A DNA stretch of 14,107 nucleotides from Campylobacteraceae bacterium (GCA_026982175.1 JALSHP010000263.1:1-14107), one strand, 5' to 3'; shown: positions 1 to 7,131, counted from the first letter of the stretch. Made by a program: numbers and translations. The notes: generated by a model from the sequence alone, not told the origin.

Positions 1-182
1 TGATTTTTATTGGTAGTTCTACTCCCTCTATACCCTCTTCTAATAGATGCATTTGTATTACCTTTTTCATCTTCAGGTGCTTCAAATATTTCTACTCCAC
101 CATCAATAATTTTTCCATTTTCCACATCTGCTAATGTCCAACCTATTGAGGTGTGTCCCAAATCCAATCCAAGTGTAATCAT
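1..182 (-). CDS. cas9: Cas9 endonuclease, N-terminal 60 residues (gene runs off the window)
   Basis: RNA-guided DNA endonuclease of a type II CRISPR-Cas system. The minus strand reads open from an ATG at 182-180 to the window edge. Residues 5-17 (GLDLGHTSIGWTL) match the Cas9 RuvC-I motif, with Asp7 in the position of the catalytic aspartate. Residues 27-36 (DGGVEIFEAP) match the strand that follows RuvC-I in compact II-C-like Cas9s, where forms such as GVRIFE are usual. Residues 48-56 (IRRGYRGSR) look like the start of the Arg-rich bridge helix, though the TTNKN that follows is poorer in arginine than usual. An AAGG at 193-190 lies 7 nt before the ATG and supports this start. HNH, REC and PAM-interacting domains lie outside the window, so subtype and intactness cannot be judged. 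RNase H-fold relatives such as IscB share RuvC-I, but this spacing to an Arg-rich segment favours Cas9. Confidence 0.85.
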   Translation of the reverse strand, partial: MITLGLDLGHTSIGWTLADVENGKIIDGGVEIFEAPEDEKGNTNASIRRGYRGSRTTNKN

Positions 183-208
183 TTTCAAGCCTTTTTTAAA
201 TTAAATAT

Positions 209-214
209 ATTATA
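209..214 (-). promoter_or_regulatory. Candidate -10 box for cas9
   Basis: A perfect TATAAT reads 214 to 209 on the minus strand and would start transcription near 202, giving a 5' leader of about 20 nt. No TTGACA-like -35 is seen at 16-18 nt spacing. Campylobacterota sigma-70 promoters are known to often lack a clear -35, so this does not exclude it. Confidence 0.4.
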
Positions 215-229
215 CTAGCACCATCATAT

Positions 230-258
230 TTGTGGTAGGGGTATCAGTTAAATATGAT
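230..258 (+). promoter_or_regulatory. Candidate promoter diverging from cas9
   Basis: TTGTGG (230-235), a 17-nt spacer and TATGAT (253-258) form a plausible sigma-70 pair on the plus strand, with a start near 265. That start sits just upstream of the candidate tracrRNA anti-repeat. A second perfect TATAAT at 285-290 could instead be the -10, but it would start the RNA inside the anti-repeat and has no good -35. Confidence 0.35.
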
Positions 259-264
259 AAATAG

Positions 265-330
265 GTTCTCTAGCCTAGCTAGAGTATAATAGTACTAAAA
301 CCTATGTGGGCTTTTGCCCTGTACTTACCT
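265..330 (+). ncRNA. Candidate tracrRNA for the adjacent Cas9
   Basis: This is inferred from position and structure. The segment lies just upstream of cas9 and is transcribed away from it, as in several type II loci. TAGTACTAAAAC (290-301) has the look of the 3' end of an anti-repeat, since its complement GTTTTAGTACTA begins with the GTTTTAG typical of many type II CRISPR repeats. Six nt later comes a GGGC-TTTT-GCCC hairpin (308-319), placed like the first tracrRNA stem-loop. Upstream, CTCTAGC (268-274) and GCTAGAG (278-284) form a perfect 7-bp hairpin. Against the call: no Rho-independent terminator is visible, the 3' end is arbitrary, and no CRISPR array is in the window to test the pairing. 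The same 12-mer also occurs inverted at 354-365, so a minus-strand RNA cannot be excluded. Confidence 0.38.
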
Positions 331-369
331 ATCTTCTCCATTATATTAAATTCGTTTTAGTACTAAAAG
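266..369. repeat. Two imperfect 36-nt repeats, 68 nt apart
   Basis: Copy A (266-301) and copy B (334-369) align without gaps. They share TTCTC at the left end and the 11-mer TAGTACTAAAA at the right end, with a diverged centre; 21 of the first 35 positions match. The unit length (36) and spacing (32 nt between copies) resemble a CRISPR repeat-spacer unit. The centre is too different for a functioning array, and the in-between segment contains a GGGC/GCCC hairpin unlike a spacer. They may be degenerate repeats or anti-repeat duplicates; chance in AT-rich DNA is possible. Confidence 0.35.
355..368. repeat. 14-bp perfect palindrome
   Basis: TTTTAGTACTAAAA is a perfect palindrome. Its left part, with the preceding G (354-365, GTTTTAGTACTA), is also the exact reverse complement of 290-301, so a transcript through both could form a 12-bp stem with a 52-nt loop. 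It could be an operator, an RNA stem, or a relic of a CRISPR repeat. Confidence 0.5.
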
Positions 370-467
370 TATTTCAAGAAAAAAATACTGACTTCTAAAA
401 CATTTCATAAACTTCCGCTAAATTACTAACAAAAAATGTTTTTTTATGTTTAGTTTTTTAACGTACC

Positions 468-496
468 TTCAAAACCAAGCAATTTTAATGTAAAAT
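468..496 (+). promoter_or_regulatory. Candidate queH promoter
   Basis: TTCAAA (468-473), a 17-nt spacer and TAAAAT (491-496) make a good sigma-70 match. The predicted start near 503 gives a short leader carrying GGAG at 511-514, 6 nt before the proposed ATC start codon at 521. Confidence 0.45.
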
Positions 497-520
497 ACGC
501 AAAATTTATAGGAGCGTCCT

Positions 521-1603
521 ATCTTAGTTCATATCTGCTGTGCCGTTGACAGCCACTATTTTTTACAAAAACTACAAATTGAGTACCCCAATGAAACACT
601 TGTGGGCTACTTTTATGACCCTAACATTCACCCTTACTCTGAATATAAACTGCGTCTGCTTGATGTCAAACGTTCTTGTAAAATGTTGGGGATTGAACTG
701 CTAGAGGGGGAGTATGATTTTGAAAATTGGATAAAATTGGTGCGTGGCTTTGAGCATGAACCCGAAAAAGGCGACCGATGTGCCATCTGTTTTGACAGAC
801 GTTTTGAAGTGACAGCCCAACAAGCCTCACAAATGGGAGAAAAAACCTTTACCTCTACGCTCTTGACCTCTCCTAAAAAATCACTCAAACAACTTAAAGA
901 GGCAGGAGATAGTTTGGCTAAAAAGTTTGGCATTGAGTTTGTTGCTCCTGACTACCGAAAAGCTTCAGGGACACAAGAGCAAAACATCATGGCAAAAGAG
1001 GATGCTCTTTACCGTCAAGACTATTGCGGATGTCTCTTTGCACTCAATATTCAACGAGACCAACAAAAAAAACTCGCCGATGAACTCTTTTCGCCCATTT
1101 CACAACAGATTCAACCTGAATCCATTGAAGCAAGAATAGAACTCTATGAGAAACGTTTACGTTTAGAAGATGCGAATCTAGCCTATAAAATTGTTAAAGA
1201 GCGTTTTTTAAACTGGCGACAGATGCATGGAGAGGTACGTGTCAAAAAAATGACCATCCCTGCTCATTTTCTACCCCTCTCTACCATACGCAATGAATAT
1301 AGCCGTGGTAAAATAGATTTACAAATAGGTGATTTACACTACATGAACCGTGATGAGATTAAATTTATCACTTTAGCTACCTATAATAAGTTAGCCGATA
1401 CAGAGTATGTAACACTCTATGAACTCATCTATAACCCTCCAACATTTGAAGAAGAGCTTAAAGTAAGAAATCAATTAATCGCCAACCCTTATGATTTATC
1501 TTCTATTATTGTGGTGGAAGAGATACCCTCTAGTAAACTAGAAATAGTCTATAAAAGCCATATATATGAAGATGTAAAAGAAGTTCTTTTGGAAATTTCT
1601 TAA
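521..1603 (+). CDS. queH: Epoxyqueuosine reductase QueH
   Basis: QueH (DUF208 family) reduces epoxyqueuosine to queuosine at the wobble base of certain tRNAs, using an iron-sulfur cluster and a second metal site. The frame gives 360 residues. Key cysteines are visible: the N-terminal Cys-Cys in LVHICCAVDS (Cys6-Cys7), CAIC in DRCAICFDRR (Cys87, Cys90) and CGC in DYCGCLFAL (Cys169, Cys171). The C-terminal half, about 180 residues, is an extension beyond the core. The first standard start codon in frame is GTG at 602, which would drop the Cys-Cys motif and about 27 well-conserved residues. A TAG at 509-511 closes the frame just upstream, and no ATG, GTG or TTG lies between. ATC at 521-523, 6 nt after GGAG, is the best start, which makes this a non-canonical start codon or an ATG-to-ATC mutation. 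It is probably transcribed from its own promoter. Confidence 0.88.
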   Translation: MLVHICCAVDSHYFLQKLQIEYPNETLVGYFYDPNIHPYSEYKLRLLDVKRSCKMLGIELLEGEYDFENWIKLVRGFEHEPEKGDRCAICFDRRFEVTAQQASQMGEKTFTSTLLTSPKKSLKQLKEAGDSLAKKFGIEFVAPDYRKASGTQEQNIMAKEDALYRQDYCGCLFALNIQRDQQKKLADELFSPISQQIQPESIEARIELYEKRLRLEDANLAYKIVKERFLNWRQMHGEVRVKKMTIPAHFLPLSTIRNEYSRGKIDLQIGDLHYMNRDEIKFITLATYNKLADTEYVTLYELIYNPPTFEEELKVRNQLIANPYDLSSIIVVEEIPSSKLEIVYKSHIYEDVKEVLLEIS

Positions 1604-1628
1604 AAATTTAGTTATATTTAGATAAAAT
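1600..1628 (+). promoter_or_regulatory. Candidate promoter for the fabZ operon
   Basis: TTAAAA (1600-1605), a 17-nt spacer and TAAAAT (1623-1628) lie in the 56-nt gap after queH, the -35 overlapping the queH stop codon. Transcription would start near 1635. In such AT-rich DNA the match may be fortuitous, and read-through from queH is also possible. Confidence 0.35.
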
Positions 1629-1659
1629 ATTTAAAATTATTCTACAAAAGGTCCAATCG

Positions 1660-2109
1660 ATGCTATATGATGTCGTTGAAATTCAGAAAATCCTACCTCA
1701 TAGGTACCCATTTTTACTACTCGATCGAGTGACTCAACTTGAAAAAGGCGTTAGCATAGAGGGCTATAAAAATGTTTCCATCTCCGAACCAGTCTTTCAA
1801 GGGCATTTCCCTGACCATCCTATCTATCCTGGTGTTATGATTATTGAAGGAATGGCACAAGCAGGTGGCGTACTTGCTTTTCAAAGTTCAAGCGAAGAGG
1901 CACAAAATGAGATGCAAGATAAAGTTGTCTATTTTATGAGCATTGACAAAGCAAAGTTCCGTGCACCTGTCACCCCTGGTGACCAATTGGTTTACAAGCT
2001 AAGCGTTATTAAACAACGAGGTGCAGTTTGGCAACTTGATGCCAAAGCCTATGTTGACGACAAACTCGTGGCACAAGCAGAACTTAAAGCCATGATTGTC
2101 GATAAATAA
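1660..2109 (+). CDS. fabZ: 3-hydroxyacyl-ACP dehydratase FabZ
   Basis: FabZ dehydrates beta-hydroxyacyl-ACP to trans-2-enoyl-ACP in cytoplasmic type II fatty acid elongation. It competes with lipid A synthesis for the same 3-hydroxyacyl-ACP pool. At 149 residues it has the usual hot-dog-fold length. The N-terminal ILPHRYPFLLLDRV is the family signature. Catalytic His49 (QGHFPDHPIYPGV) and Glu63 (IIEGMAQAGG) are 14 residues apart, as in characterised FabZ enzymes such as that of Helicobacter. AAAAGG (1646-1651) lies 8 nt before the ATG. It opens a same-strand run and its stop overlaps the ribosome binding site of lpxA, consistent with coordinated supply of acyl chains to lipid A. Confidence 0.95.
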   Translation: MLYDVVEIQKILPHRYPFLLLDRVTQLEKGVSIEGYKNVSISEPVFQGHFPDHPIYPGVMIIEGMAQAGGVLAFQSSSEEAQNEMQDKVVYFMSIDKAKFRAPVTPGDQLVYKLSVIKQRGAVWQLDAKAYVDDKLVAQAELKAMIVDK

Positions 2110-2117
2110 GGAAAAGC

Positions 2118-2894
2118 TTGTCAAATATACATCCAACAGCCATCATTGAAGATGGTGCGAAAATTGGTCATAATGTCACCATCGGTGCGTTTGTGACTAT
2201 CTCATCACAAGCCACTATTGGAGATGATACCGTTATTGATACACATGCTGTTATTTTAGGACATACGACCATTGGTAAAAGCAATCATATCTTTTCTCAT
2301 GCAGTCATAGGTTCAATTCCTCAAGACCTTAAATACAATGGGGAAGCCGTCCAACTCATCATTGGAGACCATAATAGAATTCGTGAGTTTACCCTTCTCA
2401 ATCCAGGAACAAAAGGTGGTGGAAGCATCACCAAAATTGGCAATAACAATCTACTCATGGGCTATGTCCACTTAGGGCATGATGTCATTATGGGCAACAA
2501 CTGTATCTTAGCCAATGGTGTCAACTTGGCAGGTCATGTTGAACTTGGAAACAATGTTGTTATTGGAGGCTTAACTCCTGTTCACCAATTTGTTCATATT
2601 GGAGACTATGCCATGATAGGAGGGGCATCTGCATTAAGTCAAGATATTCCTCCTTACTGTTTGGCAGAAGGAAACCGTGCCACCTTAAGAGGGCTAAATC
2701 TCACAGGATTAAGAAGAGCATTAGAGCGAGATGAGATTAATGAATTAAAAGTAGTTTACAAAAAACTTTTTGAGAGTGGAAAAGCACTTCAAGAGGTAGC
2801 AAAAGAACTGAACAATAATAGTTCAATACATATACAAAAATTAATAGAGTTTATCATGCATTCAAAACGTGGTATTCCATATATAAGGAAATAG
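2118..2894 (+). CDS. lpxA: UDP-N-acetylglucosamine acyltransferase LpxA
   Basis: LpxA transfers a 3-hydroxyacyl chain from ACP to the 3-OH of UDP-GlcNAc, the first step of lipid A synthesis. The 258-residue protein has the expected left-handed beta-helix, with hexapeptide repeats over roughly residues 1-190 (for example DGAKIGHNVTIGAFV). A helical C-terminal domain contains RGLNLTGLRRALER. His121 in MGYVHLGHDVIMGN aligns with the catalytic His125 of E. coli LpxA, and His118 with its neighbour. The HQFVHIGDYAMIGG stretch is also typical. The start is TTG at 2118, with AAGGA (2108-2112) 5 nt upstream; no ATG gives the full N-terminus. Its stop is 4 nt before clpX. It is intact, so the organism makes lipid A. 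Confidence 0.95.
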   Translation: MSNIHPTAIIEDGAKIGHNVTIGAFVTISSQATIGDDTVIDTHAVILGHTTIGKSNHIFSHAVIGSIPQDLKYNGEAVQLIIGDHNRIREFTLLNPGTKGGGSITKIGNNNLLMGYVHLGHDVIMGNNCILANGVNLAGHVELGNNVVIGGLTPVHQFVHIGDYAMIGGASALSQDIPPYCLAEGNRATLRGLNLTGLRRALERDEINELKVVYKKLFESGKALQEVAKELNNNSSIHIQKLIEFIMHSKRGIPYIRK

Positions 2895-2898
2895 AAAA

Positions 2899-4119
2899 AT
2901 GGCAAAAAAAGAGTGTAACTTTTGTGGAACAAAAGAGCAAGAAGAGAATCCCTTTATAGCAGGAAATGGTGCATACGTCTGTTCCAACTGTGTGACTTCA
3001 GCACATAAAATTCTCTTTGGAGATGCAGAGCCTATTGCAGAGAGTAGTAACAATGAAACGCAAACGCTTTTAATTCCTAAAGAGATTCACAGAATGTTAA
3101 ATGACTATGTTATTGGTCAAGAGTCTGCGAAAAAAACCCTTTCGGTTGCCGTCTATAATCATTACAAAAGAATCTTTAAGAATCAACAAAATAATGATAC
3201 CAATATTGAAAAATCAAACATTTTACTTTTAGGACCGACAGGTTCAGGTAAAACACTTTTAGCTCAAACCATCGCAAAGTTTTTAGATGTACCTATTGCC
3301 ATCTCTGATGCTACCAACTTAACCGAAGCAGGTTATGTGGGTGAAGATGTTGAGAACATCTTAACCAAGCTACTCCAAGCCGCAGGAGATGATGTTAAGA
3401 AGGCTGAACATGGCATCATCTTTATTGATGAGATGGATAAGATAGCCCGTATGGGAGAAAACCGTTCCATTACCCGTGATGTCTCTGGAGAAGGGGTACA
3501 ACAAGCACTTCTAAAAATTATTGAAGGCTCGGTGGTAAACATACCACCAAAAGGTGGACGCAAACATCCAAATCAAGACTTTTTACAAATTGATACAAAA
3601 AATATTTTATTTATTTGTGGTGGAGCATTTGATGGGGTTGAAGAGATTATCCAAAGAAGATTGGGTGCAAACCAACTAGGATTTGGACAAACAAAACGTT
3701 CAAGTAAAGATAATGAAGATGTCATGCATCTTATAGAGTCAGATGATTTAGTACAATTTGGTATCATACCAGAGCTTATTGGACGGCTTCATGTCACAGC
3801 TACTTTAGAGCCAATTACTTTAGAAATCATGGTTAAAATACTCACTGAACCTAAAAACTCAGTTGTTAAACAATATCAAAAATTGTTTGAAATAGATAAT
3901 GCTCTGTTAACTTTTGAGGAATCTGCACTAAAAGCAATAGCAAATAAAGCAATTAAACGAAAAACAGGGGCAAGAGGCTTACGTTCAATCATGGAAGAAG
4001 CATTATTAGATATAATGTATGAACTTCCAGAGCTTTCAGGCTATGAAATAGTCATGACTGAAGAAGTAATTAATGAAGGTATGAAACCCCTTTATATTAA
4101 AAATTCAAAAACAGCATAA
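2899..4119 (+). CDS. clpX: ATP-dependent Clp protease ATP-binding subunit ClpX
   Basis: ClpX is the hexameric AAA+ unfoldase that recognises tagged substrates and feeds them to ClpP. The 406-residue protein is complete. It has an N-terminal zinc-binding domain with Cys6, Cys9, Cys28 and Cys31, a Walker A GPTGSGKT (112-119), the pore loop GYVG (145-148) and Walker B IIFIDEMDK (173-181). The ClpP-docking loop reads LGF (260-262) rather than the E. coli IGF. The sensor-2 region GARGLRSIMEE is near the C-terminus. AAGGAA (2885-2890) precedes the ATG by 8 nt. Unlike in many proteobacteria, clpP is not adjacent; the gene sits between lipid A and cell-shape genes, as in other Campylobacterota. Confidence 0.97.
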   Translation: MAKKECNFCGTKEQEENPFIAGNGAYVCSNCVTSAHKILFGDAEPIAESSNNETQTLLIPKEIHRMLNDYVIGQESAKKTLSVAVYNHYKRIFKNQQNNDTNIEKSNILLLGPTGSGKTLLAQTIAKFLDVPIAISDATNLTEAGYVGEDVENILTKLLQAAGDDVKKAEHGIIFIDEMDKIARMGENRSITRDVSGEGVQQALLKIIEGSVVNIPPKGGRKHPNQDFLQIDTKNILFICGGAFDGVEEIIQRRLGANQLGFGQTKRSSKDNEDVMHLIESDDLVQFGIIPELIGRLHVTATLEPITLEIMVKILTEPKNSVVKQYQKLFEIDNALLTFEESALKAIANKAIKRKTGARGLRSIMEEALLDIMYELPELSGYEIVMTEEVINEGMKPLYIKNSKTA

Positions 4120-4140
4120 AACAAAGATTAAGGGTAGAGA

Positions 4141-5175
4141 ATGTTCAAAAAAATATTAGGAATTTTTTCAAACGATTTAGCAATCGATTTAGGAACGGCA
4201 AATACTTTAGTGTTGGTCAAAGGAAAAGGTATTTGTATCAATGAACCATCAGTAGTCGCCATACAGTATGATAAACGTGGTAGAGAACATATTTTAGCAG
4301 TTGGTCAAGAGGCAAAAGATATGGTGGGGAAAACACCTGGAAATATCAAAGCCATTCGTCCAATGAGAGATGGAGTTATTGCAGACTTTAATATCACCGA
4401 GATGATGATTCGATATTTTATAGAAAAAGTACATAACAGAAAAGGTCTCTTCTCTCCTAGAATTATTATCTGTGTTCCTTTTGGACTCACACAAGTTGAA
4501 AGAAAAGCCGTAAAAGAGTCTGCGATGTCAGCAGGTTCAAGAGAAGTTCACCTGATTGAAGAGCCAATGGCAGCGGCCATTGGTGCAGGAATTCCAGTAA
4601 AAGACCCCAATGGTAACTTGGTCGTTGACATTGGTGGAGGAACAACTGAGATTGGCGTTATCTCTCTTGGAGGTTTAGTGATTTCAAAATCCATTAGAAC
4701 CGCAGGTGACAAAATGGATAGCTCTATTATTGACTATATGAAAAGAAACTTTAACCTTTTAATTGGGGACCGAGTTGCTGAAGAGATGAAAATAGCCATT
4801 GGAACAGCCATTCAACTAGAAGAAGAGTTGGTAATGCAGGTTAAAGGTCGTGACCAAGTAGCAGGGTTATTGACTTCTATTGAGATTACTTCTGAACATA
4901 TGAGAGAAGCAATGAAAGAACCAATTAGAGAAATTGCAGAAGCCCTTAAACTTGTTCTCGAACAGACACCACCTGATTTAGCAGGTGATATAGTTGAGAA
5001 TGGTATTGTTTTAACAGGTGGTGGTGCTTTAATTCGAGGACTTGATAAATATTTGTCCAATCTCATCAAGCTTCCAGTCTACGTTGCAGAAGACCCACTT
5101 TTAGCCGTTGCTAAAGGTACAGGAAAAGCATTAGAAGAGATAGATTCGTTACAACACTCTAACTATGAAGACTAG
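4141..5175 (+). CDS. mreB: Rod shape-determining protein MreB
   Basis: MreB is the bacterial actin homologue. Its membrane-bound filaments guide lateral peptidoglycan synthesis by the elongasome. At 344 residues it has the usual length. Residues 1-12 (MFKKILGIFSND) form a short amphipathic membrane-binding helix, followed by the phosphate-1 motif IDLGTANT. The phosphate-2 motif appears as VVDIGGGTTEIGV, and GGGALIRG is the adenosine-binding motif. AAGGG (4130-4134) is 6 nt before the ATG. The last 11 nt overlap the start of mreC, so the two are probably translationally coupled. Confidence 0.97.
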   Translation: MFKKILGIFSNDLAIDLGTANTLVLVKGKGICINEPSVVAIQYDKRGREHILAVGQEAKDMVGKTPGNIKAIRPMRDGVIADFNITEMMIRYFIEKVHNRKGLFSPRIIICVPFGLTQVERKAVKESAMSAGSREVHLIEEPMAAAIGAGIPVKDPNGNLVVDIGGGTTEIGVISLGGLVISKSIRTAGDKMDSSIIDYMKRNFNLLIGDRVAEEMKIAIGTAIQLEEELVMQVKGRDQVAGLLTSIEITSEHMREAMKEPIREIAEALKLVLEQTPPDLAGDIVENGIVLTGGGALIRGLDKYLSNLIKLPVYVAEDPLLAVAKGTGKALEEIDSLQHSNYED

Positions 5176-6007
5176 TCGATTAATTTTATTTCTCATCATT
5201 ACTTTCCTCATTGTTTTCCTCTTAAAAAAAGAGGAAAAGTTTCAAGATAAGTTTGCAGTGCTTACCCTTCCTCTTAAAGAGAGCTATTTAAACTTCTCTA
5301 ACTCTATGCATCACTCTCTTAATCAATACTTAAATCAAGTTGAGACCATTAAAACATTAGAAGATGAAAATATTTTACTACGTAAATATCTCTATCAACA
5401 AAAAATCAATCTTATAAGCTTTCAACAACTTAATCAATACAATGAAGAAAAGCTCAATGGCTTTAAAAATATTTTACGCGTTCAGACCATCTCTTATCGT
5501 AAACTCAATGACTTTTCTCAAATCTATCTAACTCAAGCAGATACATTAGGAGAAGATAAAATCTATGGGCTTATTCAAAAAAATGTTGTTGCAGGAATTG
5601 CCATTAAAGAGAATGAGACCTTAAAGGGATTACTTCTTTCTAATCCTATCTGCCAATTTTCAACTTTTATTGGTAAAGATAAAACACCTGGTATTGCCAA
5701 AGGGATTGACTCTGAAAGTATTGAAGTGAAATTTATTCCTAAATGGTCAAAAATTAAAGTGGGCGATAAAGTTATGACCTCTGGGCTAGACAATATTTTT
5801 CTACCTGAAATTCCTGTAGGTGTGGTGACTAACATTCTCACAAAAAGTACCTACAAGACCGCCATTGTAAAAACCTATGCAGATGTTCTGCATCCAAACT
5901 TTTTCTATTTGGTCAAAGAGGTTCTTCAAGAAATAGAAGAGATTAACAGTACGAAACTAAAATTAGAAAATAATTTAACCAAAGAAAAAAAGGAAAAAAA
6001 TGAATAA
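5165..6007 (+). CDS. mreC: Rod shape-determining protein MreC
   Basis: MreC is a bitopic inner-membrane protein that links MreB to the periplasmic cell-wall synthases (PBP2/RodA). The 280-residue protein has an N-terminal transmembrane helix (about residues 5-20, ILFLIITFLIVFLL) and a coiled-coil stretch at roughly 55-95. A beta-rich MreC core follows, containing KVGDKVMTSGLD, IPVGVV and a terminal YADVLHPNFFYLV, all typical of the family. A charged Lys/Glu-rich tail follows. The start lies inside mreB and has no clear Shine-Dalgarno, pointing to re-initiation after mreB. Its end overlaps the next gene by 8 nt. No mreD is seen in the window. Confidence 0.93.
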   Translation: MKTSRLILFLIITFLIVFLLKKEEKFQDKFAVLTLPLKESYLNFSNSMHHSLNQYLNQVETIKTLEDENILLRKYLYQQKINLISFQQLNQYNEEKLNGFKNILRVQTISYRKLNDFSQIYLTQADTLGEDKIYGLIQKNVVAGIAIKENETLKGLLLSNPICQFSTFIGKDKTPGIAKGIDSESIEVKFIPKWSKIKVGDKVMTSGLDNIFLPEIPVGVVTNILTKSTYKTAIVKTYADVLHPNFFYLVKEVLQEIEEINSTKLKLENNLTKEKKEKNE

Positions 6008-7130
6008 CAATGAAGATTCAAACAAACTATGTTTTATTAACTACTTATTATTAGCACTCTTTGGAACACTCTTTTTTGTTGGCATTTTATTGGGATATTT
6101 ACACATTATCCCTTTAAAAGTCAACTTACACTCTGTCATCATTATTGGTGCTATTTACGCTATTTATCTTTTTTTCATTCGCCATAATGCCAATTATGTT
6201 GTTTGTAAAATGCGTCAAGAGTATGTTCAATTACAAAAAGCCTTACAAAAGAGTATTAAAGAGAATGCCTTAACTATTTTTGATGAAACAAAATCAACCA
6301 TTAAAATTGAAGAGTTTATTAGCGACTACTACAAAACATTTAGAAATGAGAACTATGCTTCCATTGCTTCATCACTCTTTCCAATGCTTGGAATTTTAGG
6401 GACATTTACTGCCATTGCACTCTCTATGCCTGACTTTTCAGCAAGCAATTCAGATGCACTTGACCATGAAATATCACTTTTACTCTCTGGCATTGGAACT
6501 GCTTTTTATGCTTCCATCTATGGTATTTTTCTCTCTATTGTCTGGTCATTTTTTGAAAAAAGAGGTCTCTCCAAAGTTGACATTGACTCGCATCAACTCC
6601 ATGAGATTTATGCCTCTTATATCTGGTCGGATAGTGAACTCAAAAAACATGAACATATGCAACATGAGATGCGTGACCAAAAGATGATAGAAGCACTTAA
6701 AGAGACTTTTAACCTAGAGTTTATACAGACACTCAATGAGAAGCATTTAGAGAATTTTCAGACCATTATTAATGAGACCAATAAAAACTTTACAAGTATT
6801 ACCAATCATATGCAGATGGTCTCAAGCGATTTAAAAGATACCATTGCGAAGATTGAGACTTCAAAAGCAGCTTTAACTGCCCATGAGAAAATAGAACAAA
6901 CAATGCAAGAGTTTAATCGACAAACGACCTCCTTTAACAATACACTTAACAAACTTGATACAACGCTTGAAAAATCTCTCAATCTCACTTTCTCTAAAAT
7001 TGACAATGAGGTAGGAGAAATAGTAATGAAACTGGCAAACTTTGCACACAGTACGGCAGAACAAAATAAAATCTTGCAACGTACCATTACCGAATATCAC
7101 AATAGCATAACTCAAAACATAGTGAAATAA
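6000..7130 (+). CDS. MotA/TolQ/ExbB-type proton channel protein with coiled-coil tail
   Basis: This is the channel half of a probable ion-driven motor or stator complex in the inner membrane. The 376 residues contain four hydrophobic segments (about 11-34, 42-60, 120-143 and 160-186). The last two carry the MotA/TolQ/ExbB-like pattern: SSLFPMLGILGTFTAIALSM, then LLSGIGTAFYASIYGIFLSI. The polar loop 61-118 would be cytoplasmic. Residues 210-376 form a soluble, helix-rich tail with coiled-coil character, longer than in TolQ or ExbB and reminiscent of the cytoplasmic tail of Zorya ZorA, though much shorter. AAGGA (5990-5994) is 5 nt before the ATG, and the gene overlaps mreC by 8 nt. It is followed after 1 nt by an OmpA/MotB-type partner. 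The driven process is unknown; co-expression with mreBC suggests an envelope role. Tol-Pal, flagellar MotA and ExbB are less likely, because no tolR, motor or tonB genes accompany it. Confidence 0.8.
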   Translation: MNNNEDSNKLCFINYLLLALFGTLFFVGILLGYLHIIPLKVNLHSVIIIGAIYAIYLFFIRHNANYVVCKMRQEYVQLQKALQKSIKENALTIFDETKSTIKIEEFISDYYKTFRNENYASIASSLFPMLGILGTFTAIALSMPDFSASNSDALDHEISLLLSGIGTAFYASIYGIFLSIVWSFFEKRGLSKVDIDSHQLHEIYASYIWSDSELKKHEHMQHEMRDQKMIEALKETFNLEFIQTLNEKHLENFQTIINETNKNFTSITNHMQMVSSDLKDTIAKIETSKAALTAHEKIEQTMQEFNRQTTSFNNTLNKLDTTLEKSLNLTFSKIDNEVGEIVMKLANFAHSTAEQNKILQRTITEYHNSITQNIVK

Positions 7131-7131
7131 G

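Larger units (their letters stand above)
183..520. other. Intergenic region between cas9 and queH
   Basis: No protein-coding frame with a start and plausible product is seen here. The left half (about 200-370) holds the divergent promoter-like elements, the hairpins and the 36-nt repeats described separately. The right half (370-465) is very AT-rich with A- and T-runs and a weak hairpin (AGTATTT 368-374 with AAATACT 383-389) and nothing recognisable otherwise. The last 50 bases carry the queH promoter and ribosome binding site. Confidence 0.6.

Noticed and set aside
10..204. Plus-strand open frame of 64 codons at the left edge
   Set aside because: It is the antisense of the cas9 N-terminus, has no ribosome binding site and gives a low-complexity Ser/Pro-rich product.
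290..365. A long self-guiding tracrRNA (natural single-guide, tracr-L type)
   Set aside because: That needs the repeat-like segment before the anti-repeat. On both strands here the anti-repeat comes first.
266..369. A functional CRISPR array
   Set aside because: Only two units are seen, with about 60% identity, and the interval between them contains a hairpin. True arrays have near-identical repeats.
602..604. GTG as the queH start codon
   Set aside because: It would remove the conserved N-terminal Cys-Cys motif and about 27 residues that fit the family, and no ribosome binding site precedes it.
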